A stretch of 64,000 nucleotides of DNA from NCBI GenBank assembly GCA_947572725.1, contig CANPDB010000006.1:1-64000 (forward strand), given 5' to 3'. Source of the DNA: an uncultured Clostridium sp. Its GTDB lineage: Bacteria; Bacillota; Clostridia; TANB77; CAG-508. Below are positions 49,208 through 58,682 of this stretch, piece after piece (positions within the stretch are counted from its first letter, which is position 1; each line of letters opens with the position of its first letter). A model generated the notes under the pieces. The model did not search any database. It saw only the letters and a program-made list of their open reading frames with translations, and had not been told where the DNA came from. Both the position numbers and the translations under genes were made by a program.

Positions 49208-50038
49208 TTATTTGTTCAACTGTCTTATTTCTTTTGCATTTTTGTCAGAGATTACTTTTTTTCCTGTCTCTTTTTCTAACTGTTCTCTAGCAAATTTAGC
49301 AATATTACCACCTTTTATAACTGATTGTTCTGCACCTTTAATCCCTTTTTCATTTGTACTTTTTGATATTTCTGTTGAAGAAGTTTCTGCTAACATATTT
49401 AAAACTAATTCCATATTTGTCATATTATCACGCAAATTTTCTTTTTTCAGACCTTTTAAATTTTTATATTCTTTTAAAGAATATCCACTCCAAACTTGAG
49501 TTAGCATATTTGTTAATATTGCAAAGTCTTTATTTTTACTAACACCTACTCTTTTTAGTTCATCTGTAAATTCTTTTCTTACATCTATTGTTTTTAATCT
49601 TTGGTTTATCCATTCTTCTGAATATCCCTTTTTTCTATAAGTGTCTAATGCTCTATTTATTGTTATCTCTGGATCATAAGCTTCATCAATTCTTTCTTTT
49701 CCAACTTGTGCAAGCCATAATTTAAATGGCTCCGCTTTTTTTGATGGAATTGATTGTACTAATCTCAAAATCTGTTCTGTATTCATTACATCTGTATCTC
49801 TTAATTTTCCATCATATGCTTTCATTTTCAACTGGTAACAATTTGTTACCAGTTCACTTCCTTCTTGATTTAATCTCATTTTTAATGTTTTCCAATATTT
49901 CCTTCCAGCTTGATAATCATTATCTGTCAATACTGCTACAATGTCTACTACTGAAAAGTACCAATTTTCCTCATCTTCGTTCCAAGCAACTCTAATATTC
50001 TTATCTTCGAATAACTTTATACTATTATTTTGTTCCAT
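49208..50038 (-). CDS. BRO-N / DinD-like DNA-damage-inducible protein
   Basis: The 276-residue product has an N-terminal BRO-type domain (KLFEDKNIRVAWNEDEENWYFSVVDIVAVLTDNDYQAGRKYWKTLKMRL, DTDVMNTEQILRLVQSIPSKKAEPFKLWLAQVG) and the DinD-type helical C-terminus (RKEFTDELKRVGVSKNKDFAILTNMLTQVWSGYSLKEYK). DinD is SOS-induced and inhibits RecA-type reactions in Escherichia coli. A LexA-like site lies upstream. It is in the inserted segment. Confidence 0.85.
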   Translation of the reverse strand: MEQNNSIKLFEDKNIRVAWNEDEENWYFSVVDIVAVLTDNDYQAGRKYWKTLKMRLNQEGSELVTNCYQLKMKAYDGKLRDTDVMNTEQILRLVQSIPSKKAEPFKLWLAQVGKERIDEAYDPEITINRALDTYRKKGYSEEWINQRLKTIDVRKEFTDELKRVGVSKNKDFAILTNMLTQVWSGYSLKEYKNLKGLKKENLRDNMTNMELVLNMLAETSSTEISKSTNEKGIKGAEQSVIKGGNIAKFAREQLEKETGKKVISDKNAKEIRQLNK

Positions 50039-50120
50039 TTGTACCTCTTTTCTAATTCTAATAGTTGCAAAATTACAATCTGTTAGAATTCAATTTTATT
50101 TCTTTATTTATATCATATCG

Positions 50121-50134
50121 CGAACATATTTTCA
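50121..50134. promoter_or_regulatory. Candidate LexA (Cheo/SOS) box upstream of the DinD-like gene
   Basis: CGAACATATTTTCA matches the Firmicute LexA consensus CGAACRNRYGTTYC at 12 of 14 positions. It lies about 85 nt before the ATG, in a 299-nt gene-free stretch that also holds the permease terminator. Confidence 0.5.
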
Positions 50135-50280
50135 ATACTTTTTACAAACTTTCGTTCTTTTTATGATTTTATTGTTACTGGTGAGATATGAAAAAATCAT
50201 ATAGTAAGCTTTTACACAAAATAAATAAATAATAATATATTATAAATCTTTATTGAATATAAATAATCTGTGAAAAATGC

Positions 50281-50325
50281 AAAAAATGTTGATATATCTA
50301 AAAATAAACATATCAACATTTTTAA
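50281..50325 (-). terminator. Terminator of the TetR-ABC-2 exporter operon
   Basis: AAAAATGTTGATAT and ATATCAACATTTTT form an almost perfect hairpin ending in a T-run just after the last permease stop. The copy at 47034 has decayed arms. Confidence 0.8.
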
Positions 50326-50337
50326 TAATACAATTAT

Positions 50338-51474
50338 CTATTTTCTCTTAGAAATAACATTAGTAATAATAACAAAACCTAATGCAAATAACAAAATAAT
50401 TCCCATATTCAACAAAATAGGTTGAATAGTGTCATAATTAATTACTTCTAAATCTGCAACCATTTCATTATTACTAATATAATAGTAAGATGGCAATATA
50501 TGGGCTATACTAATTACAGAATCTGGTAGCCAATCCATAGGAACAAATGACCCACATAAAAAACTAGATCCAAGAGCAACTACATTTACAATACCATTAA
50601 TCGCATTTTTATTAAATACTAAATTTCCTATTAAAAACGCAATCGAAACAGCACAAATAGTAAATATAAAAGAATTTATAATGTATATTAGTCCATGTGT
50701 TGTAAACATTATATTTCCTACTAAAATAAAACTTAATACTACATATGCTATCCACATTACAATAGCAAATAAGCTATTAGATAAAAGTAATTTTCTGTTA
50801 TATTCTTTATAATTCATACTACTTACAATTGTTCTTTTTCTAATTTTTTCTTCTTTAAAACTAGATAATATTAAACATATTACATATACGCAACCTGCTA
50901 AAATACTATAGTTTGCAAAGTTATAATAAAATGTTGCTTTTGATAAATTATTAGTATCTAATTTTGAAGTAATTTCAATTTCTGTTTGTTTAGAAATTGT
51001 TTCATTTATTTTATTAATTAATTCTTCTTCTGATTCAATATTTTTTTGATATATATTTGCTACATTAATATATCTCTCTAGTAGCATTTCAGAAAATGCT
51101 GCCTGATAATCTCCTGTGCTTTTTATTTCTATTTTAGGATTTTCTCCATTTAAAAAATCTTCTCTATAATTTTCTGGTATGTAGATAATATAATTAACAT
51201 CTCTATAAAATAAAGCATCATTAACCGCTTCTTCTGTATCTTTTATATCAATTATATTGCTATTATTTTTTATATAATCTATTAAATTTTTTGTTATACC
51301 TTTTTCTTCATCTTTATTTATAATTAAAATATCTGGTTTACTTGCAACAAAATTTGTAGAATTGTCACTTGTTTGCATATTAAATCCACCAAATCCAATT
51401 AAAAATACAGTATATAGTATAATTGGTACTTTACATTTATTTAGTACTTTTAAAAATGTTTTAAATATTGTCAT
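50338..51474 (-). CDS. ABC-2 type permease (YhgE/DrrB-like), second subunit
   Basis: The 378-residue product has one N-terminal segment (CKVPIILYTVFLIGFGGF), a large extracellular loop containing a DUF-like domain (ILIINKDEEKGITKNLIDYI, DALFYRDVNYIIYIPENY), and five C-terminal segments ending LLFALGFVIITNVISKRK. Last gene of the exporter operon. Its 3' end is duplicated at 47034-47162. Confidence 0.88.
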   Translation of the reverse strand: MTIFKTFLKVLNKCKVPIILYTVFLIGFGGFNMQTSDNSTNFVASKPDILIINKDEEKGITKNLIDYIKNNSNIIDIKDTEEAVNDALFYRDVNYIIYIPENYREDFLNGENPKIEIKSTGDYQAAFSEMLLERYINVANIYQKNIESEEELINKINETISKQTEIEITSKLDTNNLSKATFYYNFANYSILAGCVYVICLILSSFKEEKIRKRTIVSSMNYKEYNRKLLLSNSLFAIVMWIAYVVLSFILVGNIMFTTHGLIYIINSFIFTICAVSIAFLIGNLVFNKNAINGIVNVVALGSSFLCGSFVPMDWLPDSVISIAHILPSYYYISNNEMVADLEVINYDTIQPILLNMGIILLFALGFVIITNVISKRK

Positions 51475-51567
51475 ATTGGTTTCCTTTCTACTTAAATTGT
51501 GAAGTTATAGTTATATAATTTAATCTATTAAATCATATAATGCTATATATTTTATTTATTAATATAA

Positions 51568-52749
51568 CTATAATTCTTCATATGTTTGTTTTCTTAAACT
51601 AAAATATGAAATTGCAATCATAATAACAGCAAAGATTAATAAACTTGCTATATTGAAAAAGTATCTATCTAATGTATCATAATAGTATAGAGAATAAAAT
51701 CCATCTGTTATCATACTTGCAGGATTTATTTTATTAACAATTGGAACATTTTTGTCTACAATATATTTCATTGTAATTCCCATCATTCCTGACAAAAAGC
51801 AACCTAACATTGTAACTGATATAACAATTCCTGTTTTTACATTATCATTTGTTTTTAATAAAGTTCCTATTGCTATTCCTATTGTTAATCCTGCTAAACT
51901 GCCTGCCAAGCCTAGTCCAATAATTAAAGGCAAATTGTTTCCATAGTCTACTTTTAATACAAATACAGTATATATAAATAGTAATGCTAAGCCAATCAAT
52001 TGTGTTATATAACTTGCAAGAACACTACTTAGTATAACTGTTCCTTTACTTGTTGGACTTACTGATACTCTTTTTCCATTGCTACTCATATTAGGTAAAT
52101 TCTGGTTAATTGTTGCAATTCCAAGTATTCCACCATAAAGGCATGCCATTGCAATTAATGTATAGAATTCTATCATTGTATAACTTAAATTGTTGCTTGA
52201 TATATTTTCTATTTTTGCTTCTTGATTTTCAGTCATTTCTACTATGTCTTTATATATTTTTTCATAGTCTATGTTATAATTTCCTGCACTTATTTCTTTT
52301 TTTATTTCAGTTTCTGATATGTCTTTTACAATTTCACTTGTTTGTGTTATTTCTTCTGTTACATATTTTAAAATTGTTTCATTAATTCCATTTGTTGCTA
52401 TTACTACTTTTGGCTTTTGTTCTTTTAATTTCACATAGCCTATTATTTCCTTATTATCTAGTAATTCTTTAGCTTGTTCTTCTGAAGTATATTTCGTATC
52501 AAATAATCTATCTTCATTTTTCTCATCACTTAAAGTTTTAAATGCTTCTTTGAACATCTCATTATTTTGAAAATCTGTATCATCAATTATTGCTATATTT
52601 ATAATGTCTAATTTTTCACTATTTTCAATATTTGAAAAAGCCATATTGAAAAATGTTCCTAATATAATTGGAAAAGCAAATGTCCAAAATATTAGCATTT
52701 TATTTCTAAACAGAGTTTTAAAAGCATATTTAAAATTATGTATAAACAT
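51568..52749 (-). CDS. ABC-2 type permease, first subunit
   Basis: The 393-residue product has the same plan as the downstream permease: NKMLIFWTFAFPIILGTFFNMAF, a loop of about 150 residues, then YTMIEFYTLIAMACLYGGILGIATI and four more segments. The ATG overlaps the ATPase stop by one base (TAATG), which shows coupling. The two permeases probably form a heterodimer. Confidence 0.9.
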   Translation of the reverse strand: MFIHNFKYAFKTLFRNKMLIFWTFAFPIILGTFFNMAFSNIENSEKLDIINIAIIDDTDFQNNEMFKEAFKTLSDEKNEDRLFDTKYTSEEQAKELLDNKEIIGYVKLKEQKPKVVIATNGINETILKYVTEEITQTSEIVKDISETEIKKEISAGNYNIDYEKIYKDIVEMTENQEAKIENISSNNLSYTMIEFYTLIAMACLYGGILGIATINQNLPNMSSNGKRVSVSPTSKGTVILSSVLASYITQLIGLALLFIYTVFVLKVDYGNNLPLIIGLGLAGSLAGLTIGIAIGTLLKTNDNVKTGIVISVTMLGCFLSGMMGITMKYIVDKNVPIVNKINPASMITDGFYSLYYYDTLDRYFFNIASLLIFAVIMIAISYFSLRKQTYEEL

Positions 52750-53688
52750 TAGTCACGAAGCTCCTTTCCTGTTAGTTCTAAAAATACATCATTTAAAGTT
52801 GGTCTTTCTGAATATATTTTGTTATATTTGATATTCTCTTTTTTTAGATAATCGATTAATTCACTTAAGTTGTTTTTGCCTTTTTTGTAAGTTATAAGTA
52901 AAATTCCTGTGTTAAATGATACTTCATCTACATTTTTTAGTTGCTTAATTTGTTCTATGTATTTTTGATCTAAATCATTTATTTCTACTGTTACTTTTTC
53001 TTCTATTTTTGCTAATTCCTTTAATTCATCACAAGTTCCACTTGCTATAATTTTTCCTTTATCAAGTATAATTACTCTGTCACAAATTATTTCAACTTCT
53101 TCCATATAATGAGTAGTATATAATATTGTGGCTCCATCATCTCTTAATTTTTTTATTCCGTCTAAGATGTTGTTTCTACTTTGAGGATCAACTGCAACTG
53201 TTGGCTCATCTAAAAATATTAGTTTTGGTTTATGTGCAATTCCACAAGCAATATTTAATCTTCTAAGTAAACCACCAGATAATTGTTTAGGATAAAACTT
53301 TTTAAATTCTTCTAATCCTACTAAGTTTATTGCGTCTTCTATGTATTGCTTTCTTGTGTTTTTATCTTTAATATAAAGACCACAAAAATAGTCTATATTT
53401 TCATATACTGTTAGTTCTTCAAAAACTGCTACATCTTGAAATATAACTCCTAATTTCTTTTTTATATCATAGGCATCTGGTTTCATTTCTTTACCAAATA
53501 TTTTTATTTCTCCTTTATTAAAATTTAATAAAGATAAAATACAATTGATTGTAGTTGATTTTCCACTTCCATTTGGTCCGAAGTAGTCCTAGTATTTCTC
53601 CTTCGTGTACCTCAAATGATAAGTCATCTATTGCTTTGAATTTTTTGTATTGCTTTTCTAAATTTTTAACTTCAATAATATTATTCAT
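52749..53688 (-). CDS. ABC transporter ATPase, two frames joined by a +1 shift within Walker A
   Basis: The first frame (from ATG 53688) runs IIEVKNLEKQYKKFKAIDDLSFEVHEGEILGLL. The second supplies GPNGSGKSTTIN, Q-loop VIFQDVAVFEELTVYENIDYF, signature LSGGLLRRLNIACGI, Walker B LIFLDEPTVAVDPQ and the H-loop TTHYMEE. The break is CTT CGG ACC at 53580, exactly at the first glycine of Walker A. Without recoding the protein has no P-loop. Joined length about 312 residues, normal. It follows the TetR gene with an 8-nt overlap. Confidence 0.92.
53577..53580 (-). other. CGGA +1 recoding site at the Walker A glycine of an ABC ATPase
   Basis: Zero frame CTT CGG A; resuming at GGA gives LLGPNGSGKST. This is the clearest site, because the restored glycine is nearly invariant. 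Confidence 0.92.
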
Positions 53689-54271
53689 TATTTTTTCTTC
53701 CTTTCTCATTCATTTTTTCTAAAAGCATAAGGGCTTTGAATTCATCTATAAGCATTTCATTTATTTGCTTGTCTGAAATTTCACAAGTTTTTGTTGCTAT
53801 CATTGTTGCTATCCCATGTGTAAATGTCCACATTTTTAAATGGAATTCACTTATTCTTTTTTCTGAAGATATTCCTGTTACATTTTTAACATATTTTACT
53901 ATGCTTTTATATACTTCTTTATCGTGAGTTATAAATTTTTTTGTAGTTAAGTTGTTTTCACTCATAAATATTGTTTGGAATAGTTTTGGCTCTTCTTTTG
54001 CAAATCTAATGTATCCTTTTCCCATTTCTTTGTATTGATGGTCTTTTTTATCATCTGCTATCATATATCTTCTGTATGTTTCTGCTATTTTTTCAATTAC
54101 TGCCTTTTTTAGTTCTTCCATATTTTCAAATTGATAAAATATTGGTTGTGTTGAACAGTTTAGCTTTTTTGCAATTGCTCTTGCTTGAATATTTTCAATT
54201 CCATCTTCTCTAACTAGGTCTAAAGCTGCGTCTATTATGTTTTCTTTATTAACCCTTTTTATGCCTGACAT
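53681..54271 (-). CDS. TetR-family transcriptional regulator of the ABC-2 exporter
   Basis: The 196-residue product has the N-terminal HTH (NKENIIDAALDLVREDGIENIQARAIAKKLNCSTQPIFYQFENMEELKKAV) and a helical ligand domain. First gene of the operon with ATPase and two permeases, so it probably represses them until a ligand binds. Confidence 0.9.
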   Translation of the reverse strand: MSGIKRVNKENIIDAALDLVREDGIENIQARAIAKKLNCSTQPIFYQFENMEELKKAVIEKIAETYRRYMIADDKKDHQYKEMGKGYIRFAKEEPKLFQTIFMSENNLTTKKFITHDKEVYKSIVKYVKNVTGISSEKRISEFHLKMWTFTHGIATMIATKTCEISDKQINEMLIDEFKALMLLEKMNEKGRKNNE

Positions 54272-54339
54272 AAGTTTCCTCCCTTTTTTTATAACGCTTG
54301 TTATATTATAACAGTTGTTATTTTATCTGTCAATAAAAA

Positions 54340-54594
54340 TATGCTAGTTGCTGAAAGTTAATTATAGTAGGTTAACATTTTAGAATTATTTATCATAAAT
54401 AGCGCGAAGAGGATATTATTTATATATTTTGCAGTGAGCTTGTGGGGACCGTTCAAAAATTCTCAAAAGTTCAAAGAACTTTTGTTAGAATTTTTAGAAT
54501 GGGGATAACGAAAAAATATATAAATAATATCCTCTGGGAGCGAGTAACTATAAAATTTAAATCTACTATAATTTGATTTCAAGCAACTAGCATA
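54340..54594. repeat. Structured intergenic element, type D copy 2
   Basis: Outer arms TATGCTAGTTGC...ATTATAGTAG and CTACTATAATTTG...GCAACTAGCATA are complementary but unrelated to the arms of copy 1. Inside are AAATAGCGCGAAG, the stem AGGATATTATTTATATATTTT and its partner, GGGGACCGTTCAAAAATTCTC, an AAAAGTTC/GAACTTTT hairpin, and CTGGGAGCGAGTA. Confidence 0.8.
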
Positions 54595-54604
54595 TAATAC
54601 AATA

Positions 54605-55663
54605 TTATAATTCACTAACCAATTCTTGCATTAAATTATGAACTGGTACAATCTCTTTTATTTTTGTAACATTACTTCCACAAAATATCAAACCACTATC
54701 AACTTTACCCTTTACAGAATTTATCAAAGCTTTAGTAATACAATATGGACTATTAAGCACATTACATGTTCTTATACAATTATAACATTTATCTATTTTA
54801 TCTTTCTTATTTTCCATCTTTTTTATAAAACTATTATTTAATGCTCTTCCTTGCATTCCAACAGGACTTTCTATTATCTTTATATCTTCATTTTTAGCAT
54901 TTACATAGGCATTTTTAAATTCTATTGAAGCATCACATTCATTCGTAGCCACAAACCTTGTTGCCATTTGTACTCCACTTGCTCCTAAATCTAAAAATTT
55001 TTTTATATCTTTTGAATCCCATATTCCACCTGCTGAAATAATAGGAATTTCTTTTCCTGTTTCTTCTTCTATATCTTTTATATAATTTACAACTTCTTTT
55101 GTTATATTTTCTAGTTTAGGTTTTGTATTTTCTTCTAACTCTTCTTTTTTAAAACCTAGATGTCCTCCTGCTTCTGGTCCTTCTATTACTATCATATCTG
55201 GAACATAATTATATTTTTTAATCCAGTGACTAACTATTAGTTTACAACATCTAAGTGATGAGACTATCGGAGCAATTTTTGTATTACTTTCTTTTACATA
55301 TTCAGGTAATTCCTTTGGAATACCTGCACCTGATATAATTAAATCTATTTTTTGTTTTACACATTCTTTTACAATGTCAGAATAATTTTTTAAAGCTACC
55401 ATTATATTAACACCTAATATTTTATCTTCACCTGCTATTTCTCTTGCTTTTTTTATTTCTTTTCCAATTGCCCTCAAATTTGCTGTATTAGGGTCTTTTG
55501 CAAAATCTTCTTCTAAATAACCAATATCTGCTGTTGAGATAATTCCAATGCCTCCTTCTTTACTAACATTTCCAGCTAAATTGTGCATAGAAACTCCTAC
55601 ACCCATTCCTCCCTGTATAATTGGGTATTTTGATCTTTTGTTTCCAACTTTAATACCTTCCAT
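54605..55663 (-). CDS. Nitronate monooxygenase family flavoprotein
   Basis: The 352-residue FMN TIM-barrel enzyme has IIQGGMGVGVSMHNLAGNVSKEGGIGIIST, VIEGPEAGGHLG and IPIISAGGIWDSKDIKKFLDLGASGVQMATRF. It oxidises nitronates or acts as an enoyl reductase-like flavoprotein. The C-terminal region has a cysteine pair (CYNCIRTC) as in the FabK/NMO-like clostridial branch. Monocistronic between two elements; ribosome site GGAGG. Confidence 0.88.
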   Translation of the reverse strand: MEGIKVGNKRSKYPIIQGGMGVGVSMHNLAGNVSKEGGIGIISTADIGYLEEDFAKDPNTANLRAIGKEIKKAREIAGEDKILGVNIMVALKNYSDIVKECVKQKIDLIISGAGIPKELPEYVKESNTKIAPIVSSLRCCKLIVSHWIKKYNYVPDMIVIEGPEAGGHLGFKKEELEENTKPKLENITKEVVNYIKDIEEETGKEIPIISAGGIWDSKDIKKFLDLGASGVQMATRFVATNECDASIEFKNAYVNAKNEDIKIIESPVGMQGRALNNSFIKKMENKKDKIDKCYNCIRTCNVLNSPYCITKALINSVKGKVDSGLIFCGSNVTKIKEIVPVHNLMQELVSEL

Positions 55664-55749
55664 ATTTTTCCTCCTAATCTAGTTTTCTATACTAGATTAG
55701 CACTTGGCATTTACTTTGTCAACTAGTTGTACTAATCGTTCAAAAATAT

Positions 55750-55880
55750 GTTAATAATTTAAAATAGCACGAAGGAGTTTATATATTCCATTTTTTAGGA
55801 GGATACGAGTAGGAATTACTTGGGGAAGCCTAAAAAATTGATATATAAATTCCTGAGAGCGAGTAATTAATCTTTGTAAC
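55750..55880. repeat. Structured intergenic element, type C copy 3
   Basis: AAATAGCACGAAG, stem GGAGTTTATATATT / AATATATAAATTCC, core GGATACGAGTAGGAATTACTTGG and GAGAGCGAGTA. Where copies 1 and 2 pair GAAGTTT with AAACTTC, this copy pairs GGAGTTT with AAATTCC, a compensatory change. Confidence 0.8.
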
Positions 55881-55898
55881 AGTGGCTTTATAATTGTT

Positions 55899-56447
55899 TT
55901 ATATCCAAATAATTAGTATAAGAAAAATAATTCCAATACCAATAAAAGAATATCCAAGTGCTCTAGTCATTTTTCTAAATGACTTTTCACTTTTTGGTGC
56001 TGGATGAAATGTTACTTTTCCCACTTCATAACTCATTTTTGGAAAATAATTTCCTATAATTATTAATAATATACCTAAAATTAAACATATACTTTTCCCA
56101 ACATAAACTGTACTTCCTAGTGGAATTTCTATCATAATAATATATACTAATACAGTAATAATAGGAATAAACCATTCAAATATTTTTAAAATTTTAGGTT
56201 TTTCGCTATCTTTTAATTTACTTACTTTATTTGTGAATATTAAACATATCACTTGTACAATTGCCATAATTGCTGGTATTCCAAATAATGCAAAATTCTT
56301 TGGTGCGTAGTTATCTGGTACATCATTTATTGTAAAATGAATTGGCATTTGTTCTGGTAATTTATTATATAATACCATTCCTAATATAATTGGTAAAAGG
56401 CATATGCCTACGGTTAATATTAAAGTTCTTTTATTTTTCTTTTCCAT
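55899..56447 (-). CDS. SdpI/DUF1648 family membrane protein
   Basis: The 182-residue product has DUF1648 at the N-terminus (LPIILGMVLYNKLPEQMPIHFTINDVPDNYAPKNFALFGIPAIM) and an SdpI-like C-terminus (LGILLIIIGNYFPKMS...FRKMTRALGYSFIGIGIIFLI), with six membrane segments. SdpI gives immunity to the SdpC toxin and sequesters SdpR in Bacillus. No sdpABC genes are nearby. It overlaps the regulator gene by 17 nt. Confidence 0.85.
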   Translation of the reverse strand: MEKKNKRTLILTVGICLLPIILGMVLYNKLPEQMPIHFTINDVPDNYAPKNFALFGIPAIMAIVQVICLIFTNKVSKLKDSEKPKILKIFEWFIPIITVLVYIIMIEIPLGSTVYVGKSICLILGILLIIIGNYFPKMSYEVGKVTFHPAPKSEKSFRKMTRALGYSFIGIGIIFLILIIWI

Positions 56448-56712
56448 TTTTATTTCCTCCTAACTTATAGATCCAAACTAAAACTTCTTCAAATACAGAA
56501 TTGTTTAGCTCGTAAAATATAAAATTTTTTTGTTTTGTTTCGGTTACTAGATTTGCTTTTTTTAGATATGATAAATGATATGATACTGTTGCTCCTGTTA
56601 GATTGAAACAATTCGATATCTCTCCTGCTGTTTTTCTCCCGTCTTTTAATAGTTCTAGAATCTCTCTCCTAGCTGGATCACTTATTGCTTTTAGGGTTTC
56701 TGACATTCCCAT
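56431..56712 (-). CDS. ArsR/SdpR-family autorepressor
   Basis: The 93-residue winged-helix protein reads SETLKAISDPARREILELLKDGRKTAGEISNCFNLTGATVSYHLSYLKKANLV, a close SdpR pattern. Translationally coupled to the SdpI-like gene, it should repress this pair. Start at ATG 56712, 7 nt after GAGGTGA. Confidence 0.88.
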   Translation of the reverse strand: MGMSETLKAISDPARREILELLKDGRKTAGEISNCFNLTGATVSYHLSYLKKANLVTETKQKNFIFYELNNSVFEEVLVWIYKLGGNKNGKEK

Positions 56713-56947
56713 TTTCATCACCTCATATAAGTATTTCGATATATATCTAAATAGATTATACTATTTTTATTATATGCTGTCAATAACTATTTAGATATTT
56801 TTCTAAATATTGTCCTCATCGCGCTATTAAAATTACATATATATAAATTGTCATAATTAAATTTTAAAAGATTACCATAAATAATTTGCATTATTTATAT
56901 AAAAATACTATAATAAATAAAATTAATATAATGGAGGTTAACAATAA

Positions 56948-57979
56948 ATGATTAGATTTGAATGTGATTATGCTGAAGGAGCTTGTCCAGAGATAATAAA
57001 AAAATTACAAGAAACAAATATGGAACAAACCCCTGGTTATGGAGAAGATATTTATTGTAATTCTGCAAGAGAAAAAATCAAAAAAATATGTAACTGCCCT
57101 AATGCAGAAATTCAATTTTTAGTTGGTGGAACTCAAACAAATATGATAGTAATAAATTCAATTTTAAAATCATACCAAGGTGTAATATCTTCTGATGCAG
57201 GTCATATAAATGTTCACGAAACAGGTGCTATTGAAGCTACAGGGCATAAAGTTTTAGCTATTAATACTGAAGATGGAAAATTGACCGCTAATCAAATAAA
57301 AGAAGTATATAAAGCTCATTATAATGATGAAAATCATGAACATATGGTACAACCAGGAATGGTGTATATTTCATATCCAACAGAAAATGGATTAATTTAT
57401 ACTAAAAAAGAATTAGAAAGTTTATATGAAACTTGTAAAGAATGTAATCTACCACTTTATATTGATGGTGCTAGATTGGGATATGGATTAATGTCAGATG
57501 AAAGTGATATGACTATTTCTGATATTGCTAAAAATTGCGATGTTTTTTATATTGGTGGTACTAAAGTTGGTGCACTATTTGGAGAAGCAGTTGTAATAAC
57601 TAATAATGATTTTCAAAAGAATTTTAGATATCATATTAAGCAACGAGGTGGTTTGCTAGCAAAAGGACGATTACTGGGGATTCAATTTGATACTTTATTT
57701 GAAAATAACTTATATTTTAATATATCTAATCACGCTATAGATATGGCTATGAAAATTAAGAAAGCTTTTAGTGACAAAGGTTATAATTTTTTGTATAATT
57801 CAAATACAAATCAACAATTTCCAATATTACCAAATGAGGTTTTATCTAAATTGTCAGAAAAATATTCTTTTTCTTTTTGGGAAAAGGTTGATGAAAATAA
57901 TAGTGCAGTTAGATTTTGTACAAGTTGGGCTACTAAATCTGAAGATGTTGATGAGTTAATAACAGATATTTTAAATTAG
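56948..57979 (+). CDS. Low-specificity L-threonine aldolase family PLP enzyme
   Basis: The 343-residue fold-type I PLP enzyme begins IRFECDYAEGACPEIIKKL, with FLVGGTQTNMIVI, the cofactor aspartate in PLYIDGARLGYGL and the PLP lysine in FYIGGTKVGALFGEAV. It cleaves threonine or related beta-hydroxy amino acids to glycine. Ribosome site GGAGG. Monocistronic, divergent from the SdpR-like gene. Confidence 0.9.
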   Translation: MIRFECDYAEGACPEIIKKLQETNMEQTPGYGEDIYCNSAREKIKKICNCPNAEIQFLVGGTQTNMIVINSILKSYQGVISSDAGHINVHETGAIEATGHKVLAINTEDGKLTANQIKEVYKAHYNDENHEHMVQPGMVYISYPTENGLIYTKKELESLYETCKECNLPLYIDGARLGYGLMSDESDMTISDIAKNCDVFYIGGTKVGALFGEAVVITNNDFQKNFRYHIKQRGGLLAKGRLLGIQFDTLFENNLYFNISNHAIDMAMKIKKAFSDKGYNFLYNSNTNQQFPILPNEVLSKLSEKYSFSFWEKVDENNSAVRFCTSWATKSEDVDELITDILN

Positions 57980-58046
57980 TTTTGTTGAATTTTATTTTGC
58001 TATAAATATAATTGTACTTATTATAAGATTAAAATTTTATAATATA

Positions 58047-58084
58047 GAAAAAGGCACATACATATAAAAATGTATGTGCCTCCC
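58047..58084 (-). terminator. Strong terminator hairpin
   Basis: Minus strand GGCACATACAT / ATGTATGTGCC with an ATTTTTAT-type loop, followed by TTTTTC. It ends transcripts from the remnant at 58101 and may also serve the aldolase gene on the other strand. Confidence 0.85.
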
Positions 58085-58100
58085 AGCGATATTTATCGCT

Positions 58101-58397
58101 TCATCGGTTGAAGGAGCACTTCAGCTTACAGCCTTTACACCTTCTAATGGTCGGTGTTTCCCAGCTAAGAAGTGGGCAATACACAGAGATTCCCTGTGAC
58201 TCTCTCCTGTTTAATTGAGACTGTTCCTTGCGTGCTTGCTTGTCATCCCATTTCTGTGCCGCCTCATAAAAGTTTTCTTGCATATTTTCTGTTATATATT
58301 CTCCACTGTGTGGTATGCTTATAACAACTGGTAGTTCGTGTCTTGTTAAGTTTAATGTCTCAATTCTTTTAATTTCTTCATCTAATATTTTTCTCAC
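58101..58397 (-). pseudogene. N-formylglutamate amidohydrolase-like start fused to a GC-rich tail
   Basis: The N-terminal 45 residues (LTRHELPVVISIPHSGEYITENM) match the start of N-formylglutamate amidohydrolases, normally over 220 residues. The frame then enters a GC-richer stretch (58085-58262) encoding a basic, cysteine-containing tail (ending CKGCKLKCSFNR) that I do not recognise. The change in composition at about 58262 marks a junction, so the gene was probably truncated by insertion or deletion. Confidence 0.55.
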
Positions 58398-58444
58398 TTA
58401 TTGTTATCTCCATATTGATTTTATTAAGTCAATTTTATAATCTT

Positions 58445-58656
58445 TTAATTCAATACTTTATATTTTAATTGTATATATGAATTTTGCAATACATTTGTTT
58501 CTAGCAATTCTAATGCCTTTAATTTATTTAGTTCTTCTACTTTTGATATAGCTTTACCATGTCAACATCTAATTCATCACTGTCTCCACTATTGATTTTT
58601 CCATCTAGTGACATTATCATAAACAAGGTATTTATTGGTCTGTTTAATTTTTCCAT
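58445..58656 (-). pseudogene. RibD C-terminal reductase-domain pseudogene with internal deletion
   Basis: ATG 58656 opens EKLNRPINTLFMIMSLDGKINSGDSDELDVD, the start of a RibD/dihydrofolate reductase-like protein. The frame soon stops, and the last part (KLKALELLETNVLQNSYIQLKYKVLN) appears in another frame up to 58445. About 70 codons remain of an expected 200 or more, so the centre was deleted. This fills the gap 58398-58682. Confidence 0.7.
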
Positions 58657-58682
58657 CTAATTTCTCCTTTTTATCTAATATT

